Source of the DNA: Draconibacterium sp.
GTDB taxonomy: Bacteria; Bacteroidota; Bacteroidia; Bacteroidales; Prolixibacteraceae
Assembly: GCA_027011835.1 (NCBI GenBank)
Contig: JALUZN010000088.1
Coordinates: 1 to 38,176 of the forward strand
Length of the DNA stretch: 38,176 bases
Reading direction: 5' to 3'
Position numbers and translations under genes: made by a program. Of this stretch, positions 22,573-31,699 are shown piece after piece. Positions within the stretch are counted from its first letter, which is position 1. Each line of letters starts with the position of its first letter. A model generated the notes under the pieces. The model saw only the letters and a program-made list of their open reading frames with translations, did not search any database and was not told where the DNA came from.

Positions 22573-25556
22573 AGATTATCACCGAAAATACATTTGAAAC
22601 AGCCCTTGTACAATCTCTTGTAGAGCAAGGCGGATACACACAAGGAAATGCAGAGGATTACAGCAAAGAACTTGGAATGTTTAAATATGAGGTTATTGCA
22701 TTCTTGCAAGAATCGCAACCTAAAAAATGGGAAAAGATTTCTGCCATTCACGGAGCAGATGCAGACAACCGAATTATTCAGCGTTTGTGCAAAGAACTCG
22801 ATTTAAGAGGCAGTTTAGATGTACTAAGAAATGGTTTTGTAGATTATGGCGTTCGTTTTCAGTTGGCCTATTTTCAGCCAGCTTCGGGGCTTAATCCTGA
22901 TGCAGTTGATTTATACAACAAAAACAGTCTGAAAGTTTATCGACAGGTTTATTACAGCAAAAAGAATAAAAACTCGGTTGATGTTGTTTTGGCGATTAAT
23001 GGAATACCTGTTGCTACCTTAGAATTAAAAAATCAATTTACCGGGCAAAATGTAGGTAACGCTTTAAAACAATACAGCACAACGAGAGACAACAAAGAGT
23101 TGCTTTTTGCTTTCAAAAAAAGAACTTTGGTACATTTTGCCGTTGACCAGGACGAAGTTTTTATGACCACAAAATTAGATGGAAGTAAAACTTATTGGTT
23201 GCCGTTTAACAAAGGCAATAACAACGGAAAAGGAAATCCGCCTAACCCTGATGGTTACAGAACAGCTTATTTGTGGGAATATATCTTACAAAAAGACAGT
23301 TGGATGGATATTGTAAAACAATTTATCCATTTGCAAACAGAAGAAATTGAAACACAGGGAAAGATTTACAAACGAGAAAAACTAATTTTCCCACGCTACC
23401 ACCAATTAGACGCAGTTCGAAAAATTAGTAATAATGTTTTGAAAGTTGAAGCAGGAACAAACTATCTGATTCAACATTCGGCAGGTTCGGGCAAAAGTAA
23501 CTCTATTGCCTGGTTGGCATACCGACTTTCGAGTTTGCATAATGCACAAGACAACAGAATTTTTGATTCGGTAATTGTTGTTACCGACAGGAGAGTACTC
23601 GACCAACAATTGCAAAATACAATTTATCAATTTGAACATAAAACAGGTGTTGTTCAGCGGATAGACAAAGACAGTACACAATTAGCAAATGCTTTGGGAT
23701 ATGGTACAAATATCATTATAACTACTTTACAGAAGTTCCCGTTTGTTGTTGACAAAGTTGGTGACTTGCCAGACAGAAATTATGCAGTAATTATTGACGA
23801 AGCTCATAGTTCGCAAGGTGGCGAAGCCAGTAAAAAAATGAAAGAAGTTTTGGCAGCTAAGTCATTAGAAGAAGCCGTAACCGAAGAAACACAGGACGAC
23901 TACACAGGCGATGATTTTGTAAGAGAACAAATAGAGCGTTCAGCACAGGCAAGAGGTCAACAAAGCAATATTTCGTTTTTTGCATTTACCGCAACACCAA
24001 AGTATAAAACATTACAGGTTTTTGGTCATAAAGATGCCAAAGGTAAACCAAAACCGTTTCACCTTTATTCAATGCGTCAGGCAATCGAGGAAGGATTTAT
24101 ATTAGATGTTTTACAAAATTACACCACATACGAGCTTTATTTCAAATTAACAAAAGCCATTGAAGACGACCCCAATTTAAATAAAAAGAAAGCAGCAAAA
24201 GCTATTGGCAAATTTGTTTCGTTGCACCCACACAATTTAGCCCAAAAAACAGAAATAATAATAGAACATTTCAGGCAAATTGTTGCTAAAAAAATTGGAG
24301 GTAAAGCCAAAGCAATGTTGGTTTGTGGTTCAAGACTGCACGCCAAACGCTATTTTGAAGAATTTAATAAATACATAAAAGAAAAAGGCTATCAAACCGA
24401 TATAAAAATACTCGTAGCATTTTCGGGAAAGGTAATAGATGATAACTTTCCTGATGGAGTTTCTGAACCGCAAATGACAGGGTACAGCGAAAAGGAACTG
24501 CCTGACATTTTTGATAAAGACGAATACAAAATCTTAATTGTAGCCGATAAATATCAAACAGGTTTTGACCAACCTTTGTTACAAACAATGTATGTTGATA
24601 AAAAGCTATCGGGTGTAAAAGCAGTTCAAACACTTTCACGCTTAAACAGAACTTGTGCAGGTAAAGAAGATACATTTGTTTTGGATTTTGTAAACGACAG
24701 GGAAACCATTTTCGCCTCGTTTCAGCCTTATTATGAAATCACAACAGTTACAGAAGAAACAGATGTAAACCATTTGTACGATTTAAAAGCAAGACTTGAT
24801 GAGTTTCAGATTTATTGGGAAACAGAAATAAACGAATTTGCAAATGTTTATTTTAATCCTGATACAAAATTGAATAACCCGAAACAACAAAAATATCTTT
24901 ATTCATTTACCGACCCTGCTGTTGATAGATTTAAGGAAATAAAGGAAGAAGAAAAACAAGACGAGTTTAAAAAAGGTTTGCGTACTTGGACTAATCTTTA
25001 CGCTTTCTTAGCTCAAATTATGCCATTTGTTGACCCTGAATTTGAGAAGTTTTATGCCTATGCAAAACTATTACAAACAAGATTACCCAAAAGAGAACTT
25101 TCTGAAAGTTTGCATTTAGACGATGAAGTCGCATTGGAATATTATCGTTTACAAAAAATAAAAGAAGGTTCAATTGATTTACTTAAAGGAGAGGCAGGGG
25201 AATTAAGCGGAACAACAGAGGCAGGGCTAAAACGGGCAAAAGATGAAGAAGCTTTGCTTTCTGAAATTATCAATGTTTTAAATGACCGTTTCGGAACTGA
25301 ATTTGAAGAAGCAGACCGTTTGTTTTTTGAATCAATTGAAGCGGAATTAATGGAAGATGAAACACTGCAAAAACAGGCGAAAGTTAATAAGATTGATACC
25401 TTCAAATATGCCTTTGAGGACTTGTTCATTACAAAATTGATTGACAGAATGGATATGAATCAAGAAATATTTGAAAAAATACTCGAAGACAAAGTATTTG
25501 GAGACTTAGTAAAAGAACTAATGATGAAAAAAGTATATAAGAAAATGAACGAATAG
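22569..25556 (+). CDS. hsdR: Type I restriction endonuclease subunit R
   Basis: A 995-residue motor and nuclease subunit, complete in length. The N-terminal nuclease domain has Asp138 and Glu152-Leu-Lys154 (D-x(n)-ExK; SVDVVLAINGIPVATLELKNQ spans this). The SF2 helicase core follows, with Walker A AGSGKS at 305-310, DEAH at 410-413, motif III FFAFTATP and later QTGFDQPLLQTMYVDK and LSRLNRT motifs. The C-terminal helical part (about 800-995) would bind HsdM/HsdS. It starts 4 bases inside rloB, so ribosomes finishing RloB can start HsdR. No frameshift or premature stop is seen. Confidence 0.95.
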   Translation: MKIITENTFETALVQSLVEQGGYTQGNAEDYSKELGMFKYEVIAFLQESQPKKWEKISAIHGADADNRIIQRLCKELDLRGSLDVLRNGFVDYGVRFQLAYFQPASGLNPDAVDLYNKNSLKVYRQVYYSKKNKNSVDVVLAINGIPVATLELKNQFTGQNVGNALKQYSTTRDNKELLFAFKKRTLVHFAVDQDEVFMTTKLDGSKTYWLPFNKGNNNGKGNPPNPDGYRTAYLWEYILQKDSWMDIVKQFIHLQTEEIETQGKIYKREKLIFPRYHQLDAVRKISNNVLKVEAGTNYLIQHSAGSGKSNSIAWLAYRLSSLHNAQDNRIFDSVIVVTDRRVLDQQLQNTIYQFEHKTGVVQRIDKDSTQLANALGYGTNIIITTLQKFPFVVDKVGDLPDRNYAVIIDEAHSSQGGEASKKMKEVLAAKSLEEAVTEETQDDYTGDDFVREQIERSAQARGQQSNISFFAFTATPKYKTLQVFGHKDAKGKPKPFHLYSMRQAIEEGFILDVLQNYTTYELYFKLTKAIEDDPNLNKKKAAKAIGKFVSLHPHNLAQKTEIIIEHFRQIVAKKIGGKAKAMLVCGSRLHAKRYFEEFNKYIKEKGYQTDIKILVAFSGKVIDDNFPDGVSEPQMTGYSEKELPDIFDKDEYKILIVADKYQTGFDQPLLQTMYVDKKLSGVKAVQTLSRLNRTCAGKEDTFVLDFVNDRETIFASFQPYYEITTVTEETDVNHLYDLKARLDEFQIYWETEINEFANVYFNPDTKLNNPKQQKYLYSFTDPAVDRFKEIKEEEKQDEFKKGLRTWTNLYAFLAQIMPFVDPEFEKFYAYAKLLQTRLPKRELSESLHLDDEVALEYYRLQKIKEGSIDLLKGEAGELSGTTEAGLKRAKDEEALLSEIINVLNDRFGTEFEEADRLFFESIEAELMEDETLQKQAKVNKIDTFKYAFEDLFITKLIDRMDMNQEIFEKILEDKVFGDLVKELMMKKVYKKMNE

Positions 25557-25576
25557 CCAAACCGTTACGAGTAGTT

Positions 25577-26212
25577 ATGGCAAATCCAACCATCGAAGAG
25601 TTACAAAAGAGCAGTGAATTCGAATTGATTGCAAAACTCAGTCACAACGAAATAAAAGAGTTTGTACTGAACCGTTTTTCTGAGGGCGGGAAAATAATTA
25701 CTGCGTTTATGATTTATCAGGTTGTTATGGTTTTGGGCGGTCTGTTTTTCTTTGCCTACGCTGTAATTCTCTTTTTTCGCGGGAATAGCGAACCGTTTTA
25801 TTACTCGCTGGGAGCATTAATTTTTTGCTTTTCGTTGCTTATTGTATTTCACGAACTGTTGCACGGTGTTGCATTAAAAATAGTTGGGGCAAAAAATGTA
25901 CGTTTTGGAGCTTACATAAAAAAGTTTGTTTTTTATGCCGAAGCCAACCGGTTTGTATTAAATCGCCGCCAGTTTGCTTTTGTTGCATTGGCTCCGTTGG
26001 TGGTAATAAAACTAATCTCAATTATTGCAATCTTCTTTTTTATCTCTTCGCCACAACTCTACTTTTTTGTTTTTCTGATGAGTGCGCACAGCCTGTTTTG
26101 TGCCGGCGATATCGGACTGCTTTCGGTCTTTTGTAATTATCCGGGTCGCGAGGTTTTCACATTCGATATAAAAGACGAAAAAACAAGTTTCTATTTTCTG
26201 AGAAACAATTAG
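25577..26212 (+). CDS. DUF3267 family membrane metalloprotease-like protein
   Basis: A 211-residue protein with about four membrane segments and a HELLH zinc-protease-like motif in LIVFHELLHGVALKIVG, typical of DUF3267, a family distantly related to M50 site-2 proteases with no assigned substrate. The expected third ligand was not identified. It follows hsdR by 20 bases and could be carried on the same transcript, but its codon usage looks like that of the surrounding housekeeping genes, so I take it as chromosomal rather than part of the island. Confidence 0.8.
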   Translation: MANPTIEELQKSSEFELIAKLSHNEIKEFVLNRFSEGGKIITAFMIYQVVMVLGGLFFFAYAVILFFRGNSEPFYYSLGALIFCFSLLIVFHELLHGVALKIVGAKNVRFGAYIKKFVFYAEANRFVLNRRQFAFVALAPLVVIKLISIIAIFFFISSPQLYFFVFLMSAHSLFCAGDIGLLSVFCNYPGREVFTFDIKDEKTSFYFLRNN

Positions 26213-26232
26213 CAGAACAATACACTTCGATA

Positions 26233-26264
26233 TTGCCATTATTTGGTTTAGTGTGTTATTTTTG
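26233..26264 (+). promoter_or_regulatory. Promoter of the TPR protein gene
   Basis: TTG (26233-26235) is separated by 21 bases from TATTTTTG (26257-26264), an exact TAnnTTTG match. The box ends 18 bases before the ATG at 26283. It lies inside the longer GTG-started reading at 26253, which supports the shorter protein. Confidence 0.5.
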
Positions 26265-26282
26265 CAACAACATAAAAGTAAA

Positions 26283-28169
26283 ATGAGGTATTTCTTTTTT
26301 ATCGTAATAATTCTATTGAGTTTTAACCAGGTGTCGGGGCAGCGTAAGCCAACGGCTTTTCAAACAAAATCGTCGCTTGCTTTGCGGTATTATAATGCCA
26401 AAGATTACGAAAAGGCAGCTCCTCTTTTATTCGATATTTACAAAACCACACACAGCTCAACATACTTTCGTTTATATTTAAACAGTTTAATTCAGCTCGA
26501 AAAATTCGATGAGGCCGAGACTCAAATTCAGAAAGAGATAAAAAAGCAACGTACACCCAAACCCGAGCTTTACATTAGCTGGGGTTATCTTTTAAAAATG
26601 GAAGGTAAAACCGACGAAAGCACCCGGAAATATGACGAAGCACTTGATAAAACAGGGAATACACGGGGGCAGTATTTGTCGGTTGCCAATACTTTTTTAA
26701 ACTGGGGCGATTACGAATATGCCAAGCGAACCTATTTGCGGGGGCGCGAAAAGCTGAAAGACGAAAACTTTAATTACGAACTGGCACGGGTGTATCTCTA
26801 CTTACGCGATTATAAAAATATGATGGAGGAGTATCTCAATCTGTTGCGTAATAGTCCGGGGCAGCTTCCTCGCATTCAAAGTAGTTTGTCGTCGGCAATG
26901 CGGCTCGACATTGATAACGAGATGCGCGATAATTTCCGTTCTCAGGTTTTAAAACGTATTCAGGCCGAGCCACAAATAGTGGGATATAACCGGCTGTTAA
27001 TCTGGTTCTTCTTACAAGAGAAGAAGTTCTCGAGCGCATTGCGTCAGGCAATTGCATTAGACCGCCGAACAGGCGAGGAGACACCTCAGATTTTACAATT
27101 GGGAAGTATGGCTCTGAACAATAAAATGTATTCCGACGCCAAAAAAGCATTTGGTTATGTGTTAGAAAAAGGGGAAAGCAGCAATTATTATTCGCAGGCA
27201 TTTTTATACAATTTGCATACATCGTATTTGCAGTTTATTAACAAATTCCCAACCGATAAAGAGAAAGGAGAGCAACTGGCTACTCAGTTCGAAAGGGGAG
27301 TTGCCTTGTTGGGAATTAGTCCGGCAACCATAAATATGATTATTGAAAATGCCGATTTGCTTGCTTTTTATCTCGATAAATCCGATGCTGCCATCGATAT
27401 TTTAAACAGAGGATTAAAAATTCAGCGAATGAAACCGGAACAGTGGGGGCGATTAAAAACCAAACTGGCCGATATTTATGTTTATATAAACGACCCCTGG
27501 GAAGCAACGCTTATCTATTCGCAGGTTATTGAGGGAAACAAAAAGAATTCGTTGGGCGACGATGTAAAACTGAAAAAGGCAAAACTGGGTTATTATATGG
27601 GAAATTTCAGTTGGGCAAAAGCGCAGCTCGATGTTTTAAAAGCGAGTACCTCGAAACTTACGGCTAACGATGCAATGGCTCTCTCGTTGCTGATTAGCAA
27701 TAACTTAAGCCTCGACACAACGGCTGTTCCGTTAAAAATGTTTGCCCGTGCCGATTTGCTTTTCTTTCAAAATCACGATTCGCTGGCTATGGCAACTCTC
27801 GACTCGATTGCCGAGATTTATCCCTACAACTCGTTGGTCGATAATATCTTGTTCCGGAAAGCAAAAGTTGAAATTTCGCAGCAAAAATATTCCGAAGCGG
27901 CAAAACATCTTCAACAAATTGTCGATGAATTTGGGTTTGGCTTGCTGGGCGACGATGCACTTTTTATGCTTGCCGAACTGTATAATTACAACCTCGATAA
28001 AAAAGAGGAGGCAAAAAAACGATATAAAGAGATGCTCACGCGGTTTCCGGGTAGTGTTTTTACTGACGAGTCGAGAGAGAAATATCGTGAACTGCGAAAA
28101 ATTTACCCCGATAAATTGAATAAGGAAGAGCCGTTTTTGGAAGGTGTTAAAGATGAATCGAACCAATAA
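26283..28169 (+). CDS. Secreted tetratricopeptide-repeat protein
   Basis: A 628-residue exported protein with signal peptide 1-19 (VSG-Q) followed by TPR-like helical repeats throughout: ALRYYNAKDYEKAAPLLFDIY at the N-terminus, AKRTYLRGREKL in the middle and EISQQKYSEAAKHLQQIVDEFG near the end. The C-terminal repeats resemble YbgF/BamD-type periplasmic TPR proteins. A scaffold role in envelope assembly is likely but the partner is unknown. The ATG at 26283 is preferred over an in-frame GTG at 26253, which would place a polar segment before the signal peptide and overlap the promoter. Overlaps the next gene. Confidence 0.8.
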   Translation: MRYFFFIVIILLSFNQVSGQRKPTAFQTKSSLALRYYNAKDYEKAAPLLFDIYKTTHSSTYFRLYLNSLIQLEKFDEAETQIQKEIKKQRTPKPELYISWGYLLKMEGKTDESTRKYDEALDKTGNTRGQYLSVANTFLNWGDYEYAKRTYLRGREKLKDENFNYELARVYLYLRDYKNMMEEYLNLLRNSPGQLPRIQSSLSSAMRLDIDNEMRDNFRSQVLKRIQAEPQIVGYNRLLIWFFLQEKKFSSALRQAIALDRRTGEETPQILQLGSMALNNKMYSDAKKAFGYVLEKGESSNYYSQAFLYNLHTSYLQFINKFPTDKEKGEQLATQFERGVALLGISPATINMIIENADLLAFYLDKSDAAIDILNRGLKIQRMKPEQWGRLKTKLADIYVYINDPWEATLIYSQVIEGNKKNSLGDDVKLKKAKLGYYMGNFSWAKAQLDVLKASTSKLTANDAMALSLLISNNLSLDTTAVPLKMFARADLLFFQNHDSLAMATLDSIAEIYPYNSLVDNILFRKAKVEISQQKYSEAAKHLQQIVDEFGFGLLGDDALFMLAELYNYNLDKKEEAKKRYKEMLTRFPGSVFTDESREKYRELRKIYPDKLNKEEPFLEGVKDESNQ

Positions 28170-29046
28170 ATCGTATCTGTTTGCGGGAGTTGCCATATTT
28201 TTCTGGTCGACAGTGGCAACTGCATTTAAAATTGCACTGCGCGAGTTCGATTTTATCCAGCTCATTTTTTATGCCTCGGCAATTACGTTAATCATTCTTT
28301 TTCTTTTCCTGCTATTTCAGAAAAAAACAGGATTACTGTTTCGCCAGTCTCAAAAAGAGATTCTCAGTTCAATGGTTTTAGGTGCTTTAAATCCGCTACT
28401 TTACTATCTTATTCTTTTTAAAGCGTATTCACTTCTGCCCGCACAAATGGCACAGCCTTTAAATATGACCTGGGCAATTGTTTTGGCAATTCTGTCGGTT
28501 CCGTTGCTGGGGCAAAAAATTGGATGGATGAGCTTTGTTGCACTTTTTATAAGTTTTATCGGGGTGGTTTTTATTTCGTCGCAAGGAAGTGTGTCGGGTT
28601 TCGAAAATACAAATTGGCGGGGTGTTTTACTGGCACTCTCGAGCTCGTTAATTTGGGCAATCTACTGGATTTTTCATGTGCGCGACCAACGCGACCAAAT
28701 TGTAAAGTTGTTTCTGAACTTCTTTTTCGGAACGCTCTATCTTTTTCCCGTTGTGTGGCTCTTTTCAACGTTTAAATTCGAGGCGGGTACAAGCTTTTAT
28801 TCGGTAGTTTACATTGGTTTTTTCGAAGCCGGAATAACCTATATTCTTTGGTTGAAAGCGTTGGAGCTGAGTACAAATAATGCAAAAACAGGAACCCTGG
28901 TTTTTGTTGCCCCGTTTATTTCGCTCATTTTTATCCATTTTATTTTGAAGGAGACCATTTACATCAGTACATTTATTGGGTTGATTTTTATTGTTGCCGG
29001 AGTTTTACTTCAGCAATCGGACCGTTATAGAAATAACCTGTTGTAA
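28153..29046 (+). CDS. EamA/DMT family transporter
   Basis: A 297-residue inner-membrane protein made of two five-helix EamA repeats, as in drug/metabolite exporters. The first helix segment LFAGVAIFFWSTVATAFKIAL is typical, and the second repeat begins at WRGVLLALSSSLIWAIYWIF. The substrate cannot be inferred; amino acids or other metabolites are usual. The ATG at 28153 is preferred to the in-frame GTG at 28144. It overlaps the end of the TPR gene by 17 bases, so the two are translationally linked, and is followed by ruvC 20 bases later. Confidence 0.87.
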   Translation: MNRTNKSYLFAGVAIFFWSTVATAFKIALREFDFIQLIFYASAITLIILFLFLLFQKKTGLLFRQSQKEILSSMVLGALNPLLYYLILFKAYSLLPAQMAQPLNMTWAIVLAILSVPLLGQKIGWMSFVALFISFIGVVFISSQGSVSGFENTNWRGVLLALSSSLIWAIYWIFHVRDQRDQIVKLFLNFFFGTLYLFPVVWLFSTFKFEAGTSFYSVVYIGFFEAGITYILWLKALELSTNNAKTGTLVFVAPFISLIFIHFILKETIYISTFIGLIFIVAGVLLQQSDRYRNNLL

Positions 29047-29066
29047 TAAATCAGTAAATCTGAATT

Positions 29067-29621
29067 ATGAATTCGAAACCACTTAGAATTTTAGGAATCG
29101 ACCCCGGAACAACAATAACCGGTTATGGTTTGGTTGAAATAAGAGATAAGACACCTGTAATTTTACACATGGGCAACATTACTCCCGGTAAATATTCCGA
29201 CCACTACCAGCGGTTGAAATACCTGCACGAACGGGCACTGCATCTTGTAAAAGAGTACCGCCCCGATGTAATGGCAATTGAGGCACCGTTCTACGGAAAG
29301 AACGTACAAAGTATGTTAAAACTCGGGCGCGGGCAGGGCGTTTTAATGGCAGCAGCTTTAATGTTCGATGTGCCAATTCACGAATATGCGCCTCTTTTGG
29401 TAAAGCAGGCAATTACCGGAATGGGGCGTGCTTCGAAAGAGCAGGTCGCCTATTTTTTGCAAAAGGTGTACAACCTAAAAGATTTAGATGCCGGCCTCGA
29501 TGCTACCGATGCAGTGGCCGTAGCCATTTGTCACTTTATTCAGTTAAGTAAACCGGAAAAATCGAAAGAGTATAAAAACTGGAGCGACTTTGTAAAAAAG
29601 AATCCGGGGAAAGTAAAATAG
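29067..29621 (+). CDS. ruvC: Holliday junction resolvase RuvC
   Basis: Dimeric endonuclease that resolves Holliday junctions with RuvAB. The four acidic residues of the RNase H-like active site are at Asp12 (GIDPGT), Glu72 (AIEAPFYGKN), Asp145 and Asp148 (GLDATDAVAVA). SMLKLGRGQGVLMAAA is the usual RuvC helix. At 184 residues it has normal length. It probably shares a transcript with the EamA gene. It ends 31 bases before the convergent DUF6146 gene; no strong terminator is visible between them. Confidence 0.96.
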   Translation: MNSKPLRILGIDPGTTITGYGLVEIRDKTPVILHMGNITPGKYSDHYQRLKYLHERALHLVKEYRPDVMAIEAPFYGKNVQSMLKLGRGQGVLMAAALMFDVPIHEYAPLLVKQAITGMGRASKEQVAYFLQKVYNLKDLDAGLDATDAVAVAICHFIQLSKPEKSKEYKNWSDFVKKNPGKVK

Positions 29622-29652
29622 TGGAACCGAAAAGCTATTTGGTTTGAGTATA

Positions 29653-30069
29653 TTAATGCAGCAGAACATGTGGGCCGCCGTCCATTATTTTAATTTTCAA
29701 AATATTCTCGACATATTGAAAATAGTAAAATAGCCTGTGGTTGAGTTCAAAACCGTAGTCGATGTTTGGCTCGTAACCACTAATCGGTTCGAAAAAAGAG
29801 CCGTATTGTCCGCTGGCTGCTTTGGCGTTCCATGCTGCAACATATTTTTGATTCCATTGCTCGTAATACTCTTGCGAACGGTCTGTTGCTTTCGATTTTT
29901 GCATTTCGTACCAACTATCGAATTTACCATCGAAAGTCTCCATAGCATATTCTGTACTGTCGTTTTCAATTTGTACATTGCTGGCGCGTTTCGTTTTTTT
30001 TGCAGCCTTTTGTGTTGAACAGGCAACAACAAAAAGAATGGCGATTAAAACCGGAATTACTTTTTTCAT
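29653..30069 (-). CDS. DUF6146-like lipoprotein
   Basis: A 138-residue protein with a lipoprotein signal peptide ending FVVAC (lipid on Cys17), then a basic, polar stretch. The conserved body (SWYEMQKSKATDRSQEYYEQWN, continuing through FFEPISGYEPNIDYGFELNHRLFYYFQYVEN) resembles DUF6146, found in Bacteroidota and without known function; the family name is given from memory of the pattern. It is a single-gene unit between ruvC and cls. Confidence 0.65.
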   Translation of the reverse strand: MKKVIPVLIAILFVVACSTQKAAKKTKRASNVQIENDSTEYAMETFDGKFDSWYEMQKSKATDRSQEYYEQWNQKYVAAWNAKAASGQYGSFFEPISGYEPNIDYGFELNHRLFYYFQYVENILKIKIMDGGPHVLLH

Positions 30070-30175
30070 CTTTTTTATAACTACTTTTCGGGTGTAAATT
30101 TACTACGATTTTTATTGCAAAATTGGTTTTAAACTTAAAATTGCTGAAATTTATTCCGAAAATGCATCCGGGTTT

Positions 30176-30216
30176 TATGTTTGATTTGGTTTTGTAAAGT
30201 TGGGGTAACCCACAAC
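30176..30216 (+). promoter_or_regulatory. Possible -7 element and leader hairpin of cls
   Basis: TATGTTTG (30176-30183) fits TAnnTTTG but has no TTTG at the expected distance. About 16 bases later a small hairpin can form: GTTGGGG (30199-30205), loop taa, CCC (30209-30211), one bulged A and CAAC (30213-30216). It would lie in the leader 20 bases before the ATG. Confidence 0.3.
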
Positions 30217-30235
30217 TAATTTTTACAATTAAAGA

Positions 30236-31687
30236 ATGTTTATACTAAACGATGTATGGCGGCTTTTTTCTCTGGTATCGCTTTTTACGGCAATTCCGGT
30301 TGCAATAATGATTGTGCTCGAAAAACGTTCTCCATATAAAACCATTGCGTGGATTTTAGTGCTTGTTTTGTTACCAATTATAGGGGTAATTTTCTACCTG
30401 TTTTTTGGCCAGGAGTACCGAAAGCGAAAACTCTTTTCAAGAAAAAATATTAAAAGTCTGGGGAAAGCAAGGCAGCTTTCTTCCGAACAACTTGGGAAAT
30501 TAAATAAATTACAACTCGAATTAAGCGACGATGCGCTGGCAAAAGAGAACCTTATTAAACTGTTGTTGAATAACTCGAACTCGTTGTTAACTACCGGAAA
30601 CAAACTGCAAATATTGGAGGGTGGTGCCCAAACATTTGAAGCTATAATTGAAGCGATAAAGGGGGCAAAACATCATATTCATTTAGAGTATTATATTTTT
30701 TCGGATGACAAAATTGGCAACAAACTGAAAACTCTGCTTATCGAGAAAAGTAAAAGTGGAGTCGAAGTTCGAATTATAATCGACGATGTTGGAAGTTGGG
30801 GATTGAATAAAAAATTTATTGACGATTGTAGAGAAAACGGAGTTGAAATTTACTCTTTTATGGAGGTTCGTTTTCCGCGTTTTACATCGAAAATGAATTT
30901 TAGAAACCATCGGAAAATTGTTATTGTCGATGGTGAAATCGGGTTTACAGGAGGTATTAATGTTGCCGACCGATATATCGACGGGCTGAAAGGAATTGGC
31001 CGTTGGAACGATATGCACTTAAGAATTGAGGGCGATGCAGTATTGTGTTTACAAGTGGTTTTTTCGTCCGACTGGTATTTTATGGTTAACGAAAACCTGT
31101 TGGGTAGGAACTATTTTCCTCCGTTTACCGAAAATGCCGGGGTACCGGTTCAAATTTCGGCAAGTGGCCCCGACTCCGACTGGCAAAGTATTTCGCAGGC
31201 ATTTTTTGCCGCCATTACAAATGCCCGCGAAAAAGTGTATGTTGTTTCTCCCTATTTAATGCCGCCAAAGTCAATTCTGTCGGCACTCGAAATGACGGCA
31301 TTGAGTGGTGTCGATGTACGTATTATTATTCCTGAAAAATCGGATACAATTACTCCAAAATGGAGTTCGTTTTCGTATGTCGAGGAGCTGCTCGAAGCTG
31401 GAGTAAAAGTCTATTTTTACCAAGACGGGTTTATTCACAGTAAATATATGATTGTCGATTCGGTGTTTGCAACCATTGGTACGTCGAACATGGATTTTAG
31501 AAGTTTAGAAACCAATTTTGAGGTAAATGCTTTTATGTACGAAAAGGAGTTTACCAACAATCTTACAAAAATTTTTATGGCCGATTTAGCTAAATCGCGC
31601 CAAATAAAACTTGAAGAGTGGAAACAGCGGCCGTGGCATTTTAAATTGCGCGAATCGCTGGCTCATATTGTTGCACCAATGATGTAA
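30236..31687 (+). CDS. cls: Cardiolipin synthase (phospholipase D family)
   Basis: Condenses two phosphatidylglycerol molecules into cardiolipin at the inner membrane. Two N-terminal helices (about 10-28 and 36-57) are followed by two HKD phospholipase D motifs: His225-x-Lys227-x4-Asp232 (NHRKIVIVDG) and His401-x-Lys403-x4-Asp408 (IHSKYMIVDS). The PLDNc domain between the helices and the first motif is also present. The 483 residues match bacterial ClsA. It is the only gene on its strand here and converges on the dehydratase gene 12 bases away. Confidence 0.94.
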   Translation: MFILNDVWRLFSLVSLFTAIPVAIMIVLEKRSPYKTIAWILVLVLLPIIGVIFYLFFGQEYRKRKLFSRKNIKSLGKARQLSSEQLGKLNKLQLELSDDALAKENLIKLLLNNSNSLLTTGNKLQILEGGAQTFEAIIEAIKGAKHHIHLEYYIFSDDKIGNKLKTLLIEKSKSGVEVRIIIDDVGSWGLNKKFIDDCRENGVEIYSFMEVRFPRFTSKMNFRNHRKIVIVDGEIGFTGGINVADRYIDGLKGIGRWNDMHLRIEGDAVLCLQVVFSSDWYFMVNENLLGRNYFPPFTENAGVPVQISASGPDSDWQSISQAFFAAITNAREKVYVVSPYLMPPKSILSALEMTALSGVDVRIIIPEKSDTITPKWSSFSYVEELLEAGVKVYFYQDGFIHSKYMIVDSVFATIGTSNMDFRSLETNFEVNAFMYEKEFTNNLTKIFMADLAKSRQIKLEEWKQRPWHFKLRESLAHIVAPMM

Positions 31688-31699
31688 CACTGCCGATTT

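Larger units (their letters stand above)
17072..25556 (+). other. Composite defence island: type I RM operon carrying an RloA/RloB cassette
   Basis: Six same-strand genes: hsdM, a GxxExxY gene, hsdS, rloA, rloB, hsdR. Gaps are 11 bases (hsdM to GxxExxY), a 4-base overlap (GxxExxY/hsdS), 72 bases with a promoter (hsdS to rloA), an 11-base overlap (rloA/rloB) and a 4-base overlap (rloB/hsdR). All three RM subunits look intact. Flanking genes often use TCG serine codons and TTCGA strings, while the island uses them less and looks more A/T-rich, consistent with horizontal acquisition. No integrase, transposase or tRNA lies at either edge. Confidence 0.8.

Noticed and set aside
26253..26282. Longer start (GTG at 26253) for the TPR protein
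   Set aside because: It overlaps a TTG-N21-TATTTTTG promoter and adds a polar segment before a normal signal peptide beginning at 26283.
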